From: Nicotiana tabacum
Taxonomy: Eukaryota; Streptophyta; Magnoliopsida; Solanales; Solanaceae
Direction of reading: 5' to 3'
DNA length: 64,000 nt
NCBI RefSeq assembly: GCF_000715075.1
Contig: NC_134095.1
Location: 62,864,419-62,928,418, forward strand
The notes beneath the pieces were generated by a model. It was not told where the DNA came from, made no database searches, and was given only the letters and a program-made list of their open reading frames with translations. Both the position numbers and the translations under genes were made by a program. Position 1 is the first letter of the stretch, and each line of letters begins with the position of its first letter. Positions 22,678-34,915 of the stretch are shown here, piece after piece.

Positions 22678-25600
22678 TCATACATAATATCTTTTGGCTG
22701 CATCAGAGTTGATAGCTATTTCTACACATTTGCTTTTTATATCTGTTAAATACAAAGTACCATTGGACAACACTCTCGTTACGATGAACGACCCTTGCCA
22801 ATTTGGGGTGAACTTGCCTTTCGCTTCAGCCTGTTGTGGAAGGATGTGTTTCAATACTTGCTGACCCACTTCAAATTTCCGCGGACGCACCTTCTTGTTG
22901 TATGCTCTTGCCATTCTCTTTTGATACAACTGGCCATGACACACTGTTGCCAATCTCTTCTCATCAATCAAACTCAATTGCTCCAGACGGGTCTTGACCC
23001 ACTCATCATCATCAATCTCGGCCTCAACAACAATCCGAAGGGATAGGATTTCAACTTCCGTGGGTATCACTGCTTCAGTTCCATATACCAACAAATAAGG
23101 AGTTGCACCTATTGAAGTGCAAACAGTAGTCAATATAGCAAAGGGCAACTTTTCATGCCATTGCTTGGAACCTTGCATCATTTTCGCAGTATCTTCTTTA
23201 TGTTCTTGTTGGCTGCCTCGACTGCTCCATTCGCCTTGGGGCGGTATGTGGTGGAATTGCGATGCGTAATCTTGAACTATTGACATACCTCTTTCATCAG
23301 TTGACTGTTAAGATTAACACCGTTATCTATGATGATCACCTTTGGGATTCCGAATCGACAAATGATATTTGCATGCACAAAATCGACCACTGCCTTCTTG
23401 GTCACAAATTTGAAAGTTTTAGCTTCAACCCACTTAGTGAAATAATCAATGGCCACTAGAATGAATCTGTGCTCATTGGATGCTGCTGGCTCAATTGGTC
23501 CAATGGCGATAATGCCCCAGGAAACAAAGGGCCATAGTGCGGACATTGTGTGCAATTCAGATGGCGGAGAATGAATCAAGTCCACGTGTACTTGATATTG
23601 ATGACACTTGCGCACAAAACTAATGCAATCTCGCTCCATAGTTAGCCAGTAATAACTTGCTCGGAGAATTTTCTTTGCCAGAACATATCCGCTCATATGC
23701 GGCCCCCAAACTCCGAAATGTGTCCCGGTCATGATAATTGTGGCTTGCTTTGCATCGATGCACATCAACAGCCCAAGATTCGGAGTTCTTTTGTACAAGA
23801 CTCTCCCACTCAAGAAAAATCCACTAGCCAGAAACCGAATTGTTCTCTTTTGATCACCTGTGGCTTGTACCGGATATGTCCCCATCCTGAGATACTCCCT
23901 GATGTCATAGAACCACGGTTCACCATCGAGTTCTTCCTCAACCACATTACAGTAAGCATGCTGATCACGAACTTGAATATGCAGAGGGTCAACATAAGCT
24001 TTGTCCAGATGGTACAACATTGACACCAAGGTAGCCAAAGCATCGACAACCTCATTATGGATCCTTGGAATGTGCCTGAATTCTATTGGTCGAAACCGTT
24101 GACAAAGATCATGTAGATATTGTCGATACGGTATTAGCTTTAAATCCCGTGTCTCCCATTCTCCTTGGATCTGGTGCACCAGAAGGTCCGAATCGCCCAA
24201 GACCAAGGCTTCCTGGATTCTCATGTCTACAGCTAGCCTCAACCCCAAAATGCATGCTTCATATTTAGCCATGTTGTTGGTACAATAGAAACGAAGCTGA
24301 GCTGTAACAGGGTAGTGATGCCCTGTTTCAGAAATAAGCACTGCCCCTATCCCGACACCTTTCATGTTGGCAGCCCCATCAAAGAAAAGTTTCCAACCTG
24401 GTTTTTCAACCTGCTCTACATCGTCAATATACATCACTTCTTCATCGGGAAAATAAGTTCTCAGTGGTCCATATTCTTCATCCACCGGGTTCTCAGCCAA
24501 ACGATCGGCTAAAGATTGGGACTTTATTGCTGTCTGAGTCACATATACAATGTCAAACTCTGTGAGCAAAATCTACCACTTTGCGAGCCTTCTTGTGGGC
24601 ATGGGCTTCTGAAAGATATACTTCAAAGGATCCAAGCGAGAGATGAGGTAAGTAGTGTAGGACGACAAATAGTGTTTCAACTTCTGTGCTACCCAAGTTA
24701 GGGCACATGTCCTCTCAAGGGGAGTATACTTGACCTCATAATATGTGAACTTCTTGCTGAGGTAATAGATGACTTGCTCTTTCCTACTAGTGATGTCATG
24801 CTAACATAACACGCAACCAAATGAGTTATCCAAGACTGTCAAATAAAGAATCAAAGGTCTCCCTGTTGCCGGTGGGACCAACACAGGCGGATTAGATAAA
24901 TACCCTTTGATCTTATCAAATGCTTCCTGGCACTCATCAGTCCATTTGACCGCAACATCCTTCTTTAGCAACTTAAAGATGGGCTCACAAGTTGTCGTGA
25001 GTTGAGCAATAAACCTGCTGATGTAGTTCAGCCTCCCTAACAGACTCATTACCTCGGTCTTGTTCTTTGGCGGTGGTAATTCCTGGATAGCCTTGATTTT
25101 TGACGGATCCAACTCAATGCCCACCAACTGACTATGAATCCCAACAATTTCCCTGATAGAACACCAAATGCACACTTTGCAGGATTAAGCTTAAGATTGT
25201 ACCTGCGGAGCCTTTGGAAAAACTTTCTCAAATCTTTGACGTGGTCAGACTTCTTCCTGGAGTTTATGATCACATCATCCTCGTAAACCTCAACTCCTTG
25301 TATATTATGTCATGGAATATGGTCGTCATTGCCCTCATGTAAGTTGCCCCAACATTTTTCAAACCAAAAGGAATGACCCTGTAGCAATATGTTCCCCATG
25401 GCGTGATGAATGCTGTCTTTCCGCATCTTCCTCATCCATTAAAATATGATGATACCCCGCATAGCATTCCACAAAAGACCAATCTCATGCTTGGCACAAT
25501 TATTAATCAAAATGTGGATATTTGGCAGTGGGAAGTTGTCCTTTGGACTTGCTTTGTTGAGATCACGGTAACCAACACACACTCTGGTCTTACCATCTTT

Positions 25601-26138
25601 CTTTGGCACAGGCACAACATTGGCTAACCATGTAGGATACCGCGTGACTCTAATGACCTTTGCATCAAACTGCTTTGTGACTTCTTCTTTAATCTTCACA
25701 CTCATGTCAGTTTTAAACTTTCTCATCTTTTGCTTAACGGGAGGGAATGCTGGATCGATTGGCAATTTGTGGACCACCACATCGGTACTCAAGCCTGACA
25801 TGTCATCATACAACCATGCAAAAATATCCTTATATTCAAACAATGCTTTAATTATTTCCTCCTTGATTTGCGGTTCAAGATGGACACTTATCTTAGTTTC
25901 TCTGACATTATCTGGATCCCCTAGATTGATTGCTTCCGTTTCATTCATATTAGGCTTGGGTTTTTCTTCAAAATAACTTAGTTCCTTACTAATCTCTTCA
26001 AATGCCTCATCTTCATCATATTCTGATTCATCATCACACTCTATTTCTTGAATTATTATTTCAGAATTAGATTGACTTTTAAGACTGGGACGAAGATTCC
26101 TCATGCATGTCACGTCATTGAAACCAACATAAAAAGAA
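22678..26138 (-). pseudogene. pol: Ogre-2 pol: RT, RNase H, aRNase H, integrase (broken)
   Basis: Follows the intron. After an acidic leader, RT begins near 25800 with the fingers motif YPTWLANVVPVPKK. The frame breaks near 25440 and the catalytic YVDD reads YEDD (near 25285). RT thumb and RNase H run to about 24480. The second RNase H follows (FFDG, AKYEA, GDSDLL); the usual glutamate of AEYEA is lost. Integrase ends at 22678; the first catalytic aspartate is lost (WGIIAIG instead of WGMDVIG) while IDNG and GAVEAAN remain. A TGA after EVCQ and a small deletion in ALLGYRT-like sequence add damage. Replacement of several catalytic residues means it is non-functional. Confidence 0.93.
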
Positions 26139-26299
26139 CTATACAGAGAAGAAAAGAAAACAAAAATGAAACTATTAAGAGTAATGGAAAGGGAAATTGC
26201 ATTTTATTAAAATAAAGGATAACAGGATTTGTACATAAACAAACGAAAAATAAAAATCTGGGTCACAACCCTGGAATGACCCAGTAGAAAGGAAAACAC
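26139..26299 (-). other. Candidate spliceosomal intron between protease and RT
   Basis: On the minus strand the segment starts GTGTTTTCC and ends after a strong pyrimidine tract with TTCTTCTCTGTATAG: 161 bp, GT-AG. Removing it joins the protease/G-patch frame to the RT leader in phase, bypassing the stop at 26263-26265. An intron at this place is an established feature of Ogre elements, where partial splicing separates gag-pro from pol output. Boundaries are predicted by eye. Confidence 0.72.
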
Positions 26300-27335
26300 C
26301 AAGACTCCTTCCAGGTAGGGAGAGGAGTAGCCTTCCAATTGTTAAGCTTTACATTCGGCCCGACGAACTGCACGTCTGCTTTGCTAGAACCTTCTCTAAC
26401 TTCTACCATGTTTACATCATCAAACAACCTCTGAAACCTTTCAAATAACTCTTCATCAACGTCAACCACAGAATTTGGAACTATCATTACTGGGCGTTTC
26501 CTAGCACCGGGATTGACAAAAGACCCGGAGAGACACGAGATAGGCTTTGGAAGTGCCCATGCCTTCTGTTTCAACCTTTTAGCCCTTTTCACATCTGCCG
26601 TTGTAGGCTTGAATCCAAGGCCGAATGTACCCAAATTTTCAGGGAGGGATACCGGCTGTATGATACCCTGCAGAGATGCACCCAGACCTTTACATGGCAC
26701 AAAGCCATTTTTCAGCATTTCAAAGGCCACCATGACTAATGCAAAGGTTATCTTTGGAGTTGGAATACGTTTCCCTTCTGGAACTTTCTCGACTGGCACT
26801 GTTTCAAACACTTGATAGACTCAAGGTCCTTTGTCATCCTTATCCTTAGTGAACGAGACAGAGGCATCACTGTGAACACACAAATTATCTTCACCATGCA
26901 CGACGATCTCCTATCTATCCCATTCGAACTTGACTATCTGATGCAGAGTGGACGAGACTGCATTGGCAGCATGAATCCAAGGTTGACCTAACAACAAATT
27001 GTAAGAGACGGCTACGTCCAGTACCTGGAACTCCATGGTGAATTCCACCGGTCCTATTGTCAATTCAAGCACTATATCACTGACTGAGTCTTTTCCTCCA
27101 CCATCGAAACCTCGGATGCATATATTGTTCTTGTGAATTCTCTCATCATCAACTTTTAACTTGTTCAGAGTAGAGAGAGGACATATGTTTGCACTGGAAC
27201 CATTGTCAACTAACACCCTGGTGACCACAGAATCTTCTCATTTACCGTAAGATAGAGAGTTTTGTTGTGTTCAGTATCTTGCACAGGCAACTCGTCATCA
27301 GAGAAGGTGACCCTATTCACCTCAAATATTTTATT
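26300..27335 (-). pseudogene. pro: Ogre-2 protease and G-patch-like region
   Basis: The aspartic protease motif VDNGSSANI is near 27190-27215, preceded by YSANKIFEVNRVTFSDDE and followed by ILIGRP-type sequence LLLGQPWIHA. Downstream (26811-26300) NGFVPCKGLGASLQGI resembles a G-patch, known beside protease in some plant retroelements. Stops occur after FEWDR and near DDKGP, and a frameshift lies near 27215-27230. The 5' edge is the MULE insertion; the reading resumes from gag at 28598. Confidence 0.88.
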
Positions 27336-28588
27336 GGCAGAATAGCCTAGATAACACTTATACTTGTGCCACTTTGTTATCCCGGTCCCCAAACTTAGCA
27401 TTTTGCCAATTGAACACTTACACTCGCTCAAACTGTGTATAATAAACTCTTATGACAGGAGGCTACCAGTGCGTATAATACAATCCCTTACACATAGGAT
27501 GCCACGTCATTACTAGTGCCACATAGGAAAATAAACTACTGACTTTATCTTCATTTTTTCCCTACTCCACCATCTCTTCTCCTTACCGCCAACAACTCTA
27601 ATACTACCATCGCTGGGAAATTCCTCCAGCCACCGGAGAATACCATTAACATCTGGTGATCACTAAAAGATAATAAATAAAAAAGTATTCTTACACAAAG
27701 AATTTCACCCCACCGAGGTCTTTCCCCTTTCCAATTTTTTTCTCTTTTTCACCCCTCTCCCCCAATAAACCTATCTCTTTTTCTGCCTCTCCAATTTTTT
27801 TTTCTGTCTCTCCTCTCCCTTGTCTCTTTCGTTAGCCTCAAAATCAAGAATATATGCAACAATAGAGGGATTTTGTTTTGTCAAAATAAAGTTTTAGATT
27901 TGGGGTTTTAAAACATGATGGATTTTCTGGTGGCTTGATTTAGGAGATGAGATTTTGATTTTTTACTGCTTTGAAGGTTCTTGTTTAGTGATTTAAAGGT
28001 CTACTATACAGAGGATTGGGTTTTGACATTATTTTGGGAAAGGAAGAAAGAGAGTAAAATGGAGGAGAGGTCGCTATGGATTTTTCGATCATTTTTCAGG
28101 GATCGTTCTCGCCTATAATCTTTGTTTTCTTTTTCTTTTTTTTGGGTCAAGATCTGAAGGTATCATGTAGAGAATTTTAGAAATGGGAGATGTGTTTTGG
28201 GGGAGGGTGTAGGTTGGGGGGAGGGGGGAGACGGGAAGGGGAAGAAAGAGAAAAAGAAATAGAAATGGAGATGAGTTTTGGGGAAGAACGGGAAGAGGGT
28301 TAGTTTACTTTCTTTAAATTTTACTATTTTTTTTCATTTTATTATTTTTTTCTTCTTAGTTCAATCATTTCTTAGGCTAATTTTTTATGTTCATGCTCGT
28401 TGTACGCGTGAATTACACGTTTGTTGTCCAACTCAGCTATAATGTTGCCACATATGACCGGTCAACGGTCAGAGGGGTTTAAAATATAAGTTTTGATAAA
28501 GTAAAAGAGTTTGGATAAAAACAAATTAAGTAGAAGGACCGGTATGACAAAGTGACACAAGTATACGTGCCATTTAGGCTATTCTGCC
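27336..28588. mobile_element. Non-autonomous Mutator-like element (MULE) in Ogre-2
   Basis: Both ends read inward as GGCAGAATAGCCTA, and similarity continues (left GATAACACTTATACTTGTGC; right AATGGCACGTATACTTGTGT) for over 60 bp. It is flanked by perfect 9-bp duplications TATTTTATT at 27327-27335 and 28589-28597, the length typical of Mutator elements. It disrupts ANKI in the gag-protease reading frame. There is no transposase; the interior has CT-rich (27700-27840) and purine-rich (28020-28310) stretches. 1253 bp. Confidence 0.92.
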
Positions 28589-28597
28589 TATTTTATT

Positions 28598-31159
28598 GGC
28601 GATCTTTTCTAGATGGTTCACTGAAATTTTGTCGGGGACACGGGCTTCGTTCAGAATTTTCATTAGGGCCCGACGATGCTCGTCTGAGTGGATCAACAAT
28701 GATAGCAAGGAAATTTGATCAGGCGTCTTTCTCAACTGCTCCATGATGGAATAATCTTGTACCTTCATTTTCCTCAAGATCTTCTCCGCCTCTTCTTCCG
28801 TGACTGCTTTCTTCACTAGAACTGGGTTATCTTTGGATGTTTTAGCTTTCTTAACTCTTCCAGGGCAAAGCATCTCCCCGAACGAGTTAATCCCTGGGCC
28901 TCATTGACTTCTTCTTTCACTTCCTTTCCCTTATAGGTCACTATCACCCGCTCATAGTTCCATGGGATAGCCTTGATGTTGATTACTGGCAACTGGATTA
29001 CATGCTTGATGATGACAAGATCCGTACGGGCACCCTCTACAATTACGATAGGCTTATTTGCCAACCCTGGCATGACCACTTTTGACTTTTCTTGCTTTGC
29101 TATAACATCACTTGGGGATCGTTTCTCAGCTACCACAGATGGCTTGCCGTTTGTCATGCTTAACTTGTTCATTGATCCTTCAACCGTTGGTTTTTTGACT
29201 GGCTTGACCTCGCTGGACCGAATCATCATAATAGATTGTGAAGGCCTTTTGGGTTCCCCCTTTGTGTACTATCTCGATCATGTTCGTTTCCTGATGGGTT
29301 GACAATGGGTTCTGGTTGATGTTGGGTGCCTTGGAGTTTGGACTCCAATTCGGTTTGTGTCAATGAGCTCCTGGATGGCATTTTTCAAGTGCCAGCACTT
29401 CTCCGTATCATGCCCCGGAGTACCAAAACAATATTCACAGCTCACGGAGTAATCAAGATTCTTTGGAGGAGGGTTTGGCAATTTCGACTCAATTGGCCTC
29501 AGCATATCCAACTGCCTCAATCATGGAATAATCAATAAGACTCCCCCAACGGGGTGAAAGTTTTCTTTCGCTGCAACCTCTCATTTTTGAACGCTGGATT
29601 AGGTCGGAAACCTGGGCCGGCAGGGTTTTGGTAGGCTCGTGAGGGTGGGTAAGCATTTTGTGGAGCTGGGTAGGTATTTTGTGGGGTTGGGGCATGCCAT
29701 TGTGCGTAGGCGGGAAGTTGAGTATATGTCTGGGCGTGGTGGACAGAAATATGAGGGTCTGGTGATCGGAAGTAGTGTTGGGGTGGATTATATGGGGTTT
29801 GGGTGTAGGTTCGGTGATGGGTTCGAGGCTGGGTATATTGGTGTGACGGGCCTCTGGGTCCAAACCATGATCCCGAATCAACTATTGCCATATCTTCTTT
29901 CTTCTTCTTTCCAATCACTCCCCCAGTACCATTTTGGATGGCTTGGGTAGTTGCCTTGATAGCTGAGTAACTCATGATTTTGCTTGATTTAAGCCCTTCT
30001 TCCACCATGCCACCCATCTTCACTACCTCGTTGAAAGACTTGCCTATGGCCGATATCGATGACCAAAGTAAGTAGGCTCCAAAGCCTGCAGAAAGTACTC
30101 CACCATTTCTCTATCCTCCATCAGGGGATTAACTCTTGCCGCTTGTTCTCTCCAGCGAAAACCATATTCTCTAAAACTTTCACTAGGCTTCTTCTCAATC
30201 TTAGTCAAAGACAAACGGTCCGGAACAATCTCGATGTTGTGCTAGAAATGACGAGCAAATGCTTGGGCCAAATCATCCCAAGTATACCATGTGCTATGAT
30301 CCTGACGAGTGTACCACTCCAATGCCGAGTCACTCAGACTCTGGCTAAAGTATGCAATCAGTAGCTCATCTTTCCAGCTGGCTCTTCTTATTTTACTGCA
30401 GAATCCCCTCAAGTGGGCCACCGGGTCTCCGTGCCCGTCATACAAATCAAACTTCGGCATCTTAAATCCCACATGCAATTGAACATCAGGAAATAGACAC
30501 AAATCTTTGTAGGCTACGCTCACCTAGCCTCCCAATCCCTGCATGTTTCTGAACAATTGTTCCAAGCTTCTTACCTTCTTGAACATCTCCTCCTTCTCTG
30601 GGGTTTTAGGTGGTTTCTCAGTCTCGACTGGGAGGTCGAAACGAGGAGTGTAGGAGTAATGCTCCGGGGCTTTGAAAGTAGGCTCCGGGGGATAGTACTG
30701 GTTATCTTGGGTCTAGAATAAGGGCTCACTAGAGGATCGATGGAGTGTAGTAGGTGGGGGCACCACGAAAATAGGGGTGGCTGGTGGAGGAGGGTACAGG
30801 ACTGGTTTGGGTGGTGGTGCTTGTGGGGTTTGAGAAGTGGTGCCTTGGTAGTGATGGTAAATAGGGAAGCCTGAAGATGAATCAACAGTGGGAGGTTCTT
30901 GGGATTGAGCCAGTGGCGGGATGAAAGCAGGGTTGGCGGGGTATGATGGTGGTGGATGCCTTTTCACTCATGCCTGGTACATCTCTGCCATCTGGTGTTT
31001 CAACTTATATAACTCCTCTTTCATATTAACATCAGATTCTTCCCCCTCTCTTGACGGATCAATAACACTTGCATCTATTTCTTGATTAGCCATGATTAAC
31101 TTGTCTTTGGACCTGGTGTTGTACGGGTGGGTTGCCAGAATGCTAAACAAACTAACCAC
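28598..31159 (-). pseudogene. gag: Ogre-2 gag (broken)
   Basis: Would form the virus-like particle. Order: N-terminal Lys/Glu-rich region with MANQEIDAS (about 31100), a proline-rich linker (30967-30713), the conserved capsid-like region around FKMPKFDLYDGHGDPVAHLR and SLSDSALEWYTRQD (30523-30242), REYGFRWREQAARVNP, a Tyr/Pro/Gln-rich stretch (29900-29600), and a zinc-knuckle-like CEYCFGTPGHDTEKC near 29430. The tail 29229-28598 leads to protease. Nonsense codons occur after AEMYQA, SEPLF, GLGG and FARHF. A 1-base deletion near 30058 and other frameshifts are present. Confidence 0.88.
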
Positions 31160-31788
31160 CTGCCTGTACTTGATGACAATAAGCAGACGCGTTAGCGATT
31201 AACAGATAGGAAACCGCACGTTGGGGATGTAATGCACCTAAGTAGTTAACCATTTCTAGTATGTATTTGAACGGCCGCTTACGTCATCCCGGTTTTCACT
31301 AATTTTCATTTTGCCACTTCTCTTTTTTTTTATTCCTGCTTTTCTTTGCTTGGTTCTTGTTTTTCTTTTATTCCTTCATTTTTCTCTCTTGTTTTGCCAT
31401 TATTTCTTTCCACGATTTTTTTGTTTTCTCTTTTTTTTTTTTCTTCTTCTTCTTTTTTTTTCTTCTTTTTTTTCCTCTTCTTTTTTCATGGTTATGATCG
31501 AATTCTATGGGGATTACCTACGTATCATGACACCGTATGAATCAGACCAAGCGTATTTCTAGGAGTAAGTGTAAAATAAAATAAATAAATGAATTTTTTT
31601 TGGGTTTTCAAATTTTCATAAAAATAAAAAATATCTTGATTACAACGACTTCTCATATAGAATCTAATCATAAAAACTAATAGACTCGAAAAGGGGGACT
31701 AACAGACTCCAACAAAAATGAAAACACAGACTCGAAAATGGACTAACAGACTCTGGAAGAAAGATGAAAATACAGACTTGAATGAAAA
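31160..31788 (-). other. ORF1-gag spacer of Ogre-2
   Basis: Non-coding. Plus-strand T/C-rich tract at 31311-31490. On the minus strand, TGATACGTAGGTAATCCCC (about 31511-31530) is a degenerate copy of the conserved GGATACGTAGGCA block. Such a spacer could hold a splice site or internal entry signal; none is demonstrable. Confidence 0.55.
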
Positions 31789-33847
31789 TTATGAATACAT
31801 AAGTGCCTCAACTGCTCTAGGGGCCCGCAGGACATCAGTCGGTCTCATCACGGGCCTATGCACCATATCTTCTTGAAGGTGGAATAGGTCATCCATGATT
31901 TGTCGGACAAAAATCATAACAGAAGTGAAGAACATAGACCTGGTCATGTCTTCACACTCATTGCACTTCATCACAATGTAGTCCGCAATGCTTCTAACCC
32001 TTTCTCTGATAATACCCTTCTCTTGTAGCAACCGTCCAATCTGCTGTGACCTGGCCTCCAAAACTTGTTCAGCTGTATGACTTTGCTCTTGAAGCTGCTG
32101 CATGTCTTTTTCTAACTGTGACATCAGGGCATAACAATGTTCTCTTTCTTCTGAAGCTCTTTGTTTGTTTGGCCGTCTCATTCTCAAGGGTAGTTAGTTT
32201 TTTCTCCAAAATGGTAGCTTCTCCCTCATATTTCCTTTTTAATTGCCGGACAAACTCTGCTCGTCCCTCGGCGTTCTTCGCTAACTGTGCCCGGGCTCTC
32301 GCTAGATTACCCTTGAATTTTTCCAAACCATCCTCACACTCAGCTATTTTCCTCCTAAGACCACTTATGAGTTTTTCATCCTTTCGGCTCCTTTCCTGAT
32401 TCTCAGCAGCTATTTTCATTTTTTGGATCTGTGCTCAAAGAGCCTTGTTTTCTTGAGCCAATTTTTTCTTTTCCCCTTCATCAGCAGCGGCCTGTACACT
32501 TTTGTCAAATTTAAGATCTCGGATTTATCCCTCCAATTTGCTTATTGTGGCCCTGTAGCTTGCCTCTTTTGTCAACCAATCCCATTGCTCGTGCGCTCCA
32601 TCAATGAATTGTTGGACATGGGGCCTTTTGGCGGGCCGTTCGGGCTCTTGATGGACTTAAGACCTTTTACCGTACCAAGTTGTGTAACTAGGCTCCAACT
32701 CACCTCTGGACAGATCCTGTACCTGAGTCTTTGGCTCTAAGAACCTACATTGATGCCAAATCTGACGCACCCTTTCTTCTGGAAAAACATCTTTTGGTCC
32801 CAGTTCGATGACCTGCCGACTCAAATCCTCATCATGCGGGATAGTCTAGTACCTGCCTAGCTGGCATAAAACTCTATGTGGGGTATAAGGCTTAATGCTC
32901 CGGAGACCCATCAATAGAAGAAAACATACTTCAGCCGACATGTAAATGACTTCACTGATCGGGAGCCACCCGAATGTCCACTCAATTTGGCTTGCAATCA
33001 GGGAGCTTAAATGTGCAAACCATGCTTCCGTACCATCCGGAAACTCATGGCCCTCTACCTGTTGTTCATGTTTTTCAATGCATTTAAGACTGGTCATGCC
33101 ACAGTTCATGTGCCCCGGACGGTGACAAAGGTGTTCCTCCATCCAGAGTTGTAGAAGCATATTGCATCCCTAAAAAAACTTTCCTCCTTCTCGGCAAGCA
33201 GTTAAAGCTCAGTAAATCTCCGCCAAGATCATTGGTACAATGGTGCCATTTGTTTTTTTAGTCATGAAGTCGGCTATTCCCACAAACCCCAATTCTATGT
33301 TTCCATCCTTTATTAGGCAAATCAAAACACCCAGGAATGCCACTATAAAAGCTAGTCCCCGCCAAGCTTCCCACTTATCTTTGTTCCCCGAATAAGTAAG
33401 ACCGGTATCTGGCATCTCAAAACCACGGGGATTCCCGTAACGTCGGTACAAGAAGTAGAATGTGCAGAATTCCTTAGCCAAATTTCCGTCTTGAACTTCC
33501 CGACTGATGCCTAGAAACTCCAGAAACTTATGAGGAGTCACTATTCTAGGTGCCACCAGGTATTGATTTATGAGATTTCCACTAAAACCAACGTAGCCCG
33601 CTATTTACTCAAGCGTAAGGGTTAGCTCAAAATTAGTAAAATGGAACACATTATGCGTTGGGTCCCAGAAGGGTATCAAAGCCTCAATTATATCCTTCCC
33701 CGGCTTAGTCTTCAGAAGACCAACAAGACCGCCCAAAGCTTTTATCACAGTTTCTCTACTAACTTCCCCCAAATCATTCCACCGCATGTGGAGTTCTAAC
33801 TGGATTTCCTCGAGGACTGTGAAAGGTTCATTTTCAATCGTGTTCAT
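31789..33847 (-). pseudogene. Ogre-2 ORF1 (DUF7745-like protein with coiled-coil tail)
   Basis: Extra ORF upstream of gag, a hallmark of Ogre elements with unknown function. One frame runs from ATG 33847 to about 32180 with several stops (33605, about 33208, about 33180, 32844). Then a frameshift leads to the tail ending at 31789. The N-terminal ~330 residues (FWDPTHNVFHF, FCTFYFLYRRYGNPRGFE, NKWEAWRGLAF, EWTFGWLP) resemble the plant DUF7745 family, from memory. The C-terminal ~250 residues are charged and heptad-like (ISGLRRKIAECEDGLEKF), suggesting a coiled coil, and finish with CNECEDMTRSMFF and a PTDVLRAPRAVEALMYS end. About 686 codons in total. Confidence 0.82.
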
Positions 33848-34897
33848 CCTTCACAATTTTTTAAAGTGATTGATTAAAAGTCTATGATTTACTTTGACTC
33901 AAGATAAAAATACCGATTTTCAAAAACTACAATTTGAAACAAAACACTTTTTGCCAATATAGTCTTTCAGCACCTCAAGAAAGAAAATTTTAGGGCTGTG
34001 TTTGTTAATCAACCAGGATTTGAAAAAGGACCCTAGGTGGCTATTCTTGCAAAAACAGCCTTCCGGTGCACTTTTGGGGCATTTTGGCTATTTCGGACAA
34101 GAACAACATTATCTAGCTTATTTATGACAAAACAACGACACTTCATATTTTTGGGTTATTTTTGCAAAAATGGAGTTGGACCCGATGAGGGTTGCCTACG
34201 TATCCCACATCCGGTGAAAATAAAACTCGCGTAGTTTGGTCAATTTTGACGCAACAGAAAATACCAACTTTTTGAAATAGTTTTTTTTCCTTTTTTTTCT
34301 GAAAATTTCGGCAGTGTTTCGGGGTATTTTGGACAACAGATTTTTCACAGGCGGGTAATTTCCTCTTTCTCATCTCAATTTAGGTTTTCTCAATTTTTCT
34401 CCCTTATTCTAGAAGCCGATCAACATGCAATCCGAGTCAAATAAATACGCAAGTTGCAAATAAAATGCATCAGGATGATCTTTTGATTTTGGGTGCACCT
34501 ATCCTAGACGGATCCAACTCCTGTGTTAAGTTCCCAAAGTAAAAATGCACATGATGCAAACATGCGTTGCTACTAGTGATCCGGCATGAGGCTATGTTAT
34601 ACTAGGTTTAAAATCCAGGGTTTATTTGCTCTAGACCTGGCTTACCCGAGCGGACAGCTCGAGCCGGGAAGAGAAGCTACACAAAGTGCACCCTTCTCAA
34701 ATGATTTAGAAGACTCAGAGAGATGAGGGATTCGTAACAATTTATATATAATTCAAATAATATCAAAACGGTAAAAAGCAACATTTAGCACATTAGGTCC
34801 AAGCATGTAAATAAAACTAGTTAATAAATGAAGCCAAATATAACAATTATTCTAAGCTCGAATTCTTGAACCCAGAACCAGAGATTCTGGGTTCTTA
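33848..34897 (-). other. 5' untranslated region of Ogre-2
   Basis: Lies between the primer site and ORF1. On the minus strand GGGATACGTAGGCAACCCTC (about 34184-34205) is a near-perfect conserved block, preceded by an A-rich tract (34260-34310). No ORF with recognisable domains. Confidence 0.65.
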
Positions 34898-34915
34898 TCC
34901 CCAGCAGAGTCGCCA
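34898..34915 (-). promoter_or_regulatory. Primer binding site, tRNA-Arg type
   Basis: On the minus strand TGGCGACTCTGCTGGGGA begins 4 bases after the 5' LTR. It closely resembles the tRNA-Arg-complementary site of Ogre elements (TGGCGACTCCACTGGGGA type), supporting the lineage call. Confidence 0.88.

Noticed and set aside
34898..34915. tRNA gene
   Set aside because: Only the 18-base complement of a tRNA 3' end is present, as expected of a primer binding site; no cloverleaf surrounds it. The same holds for 53485-53503.
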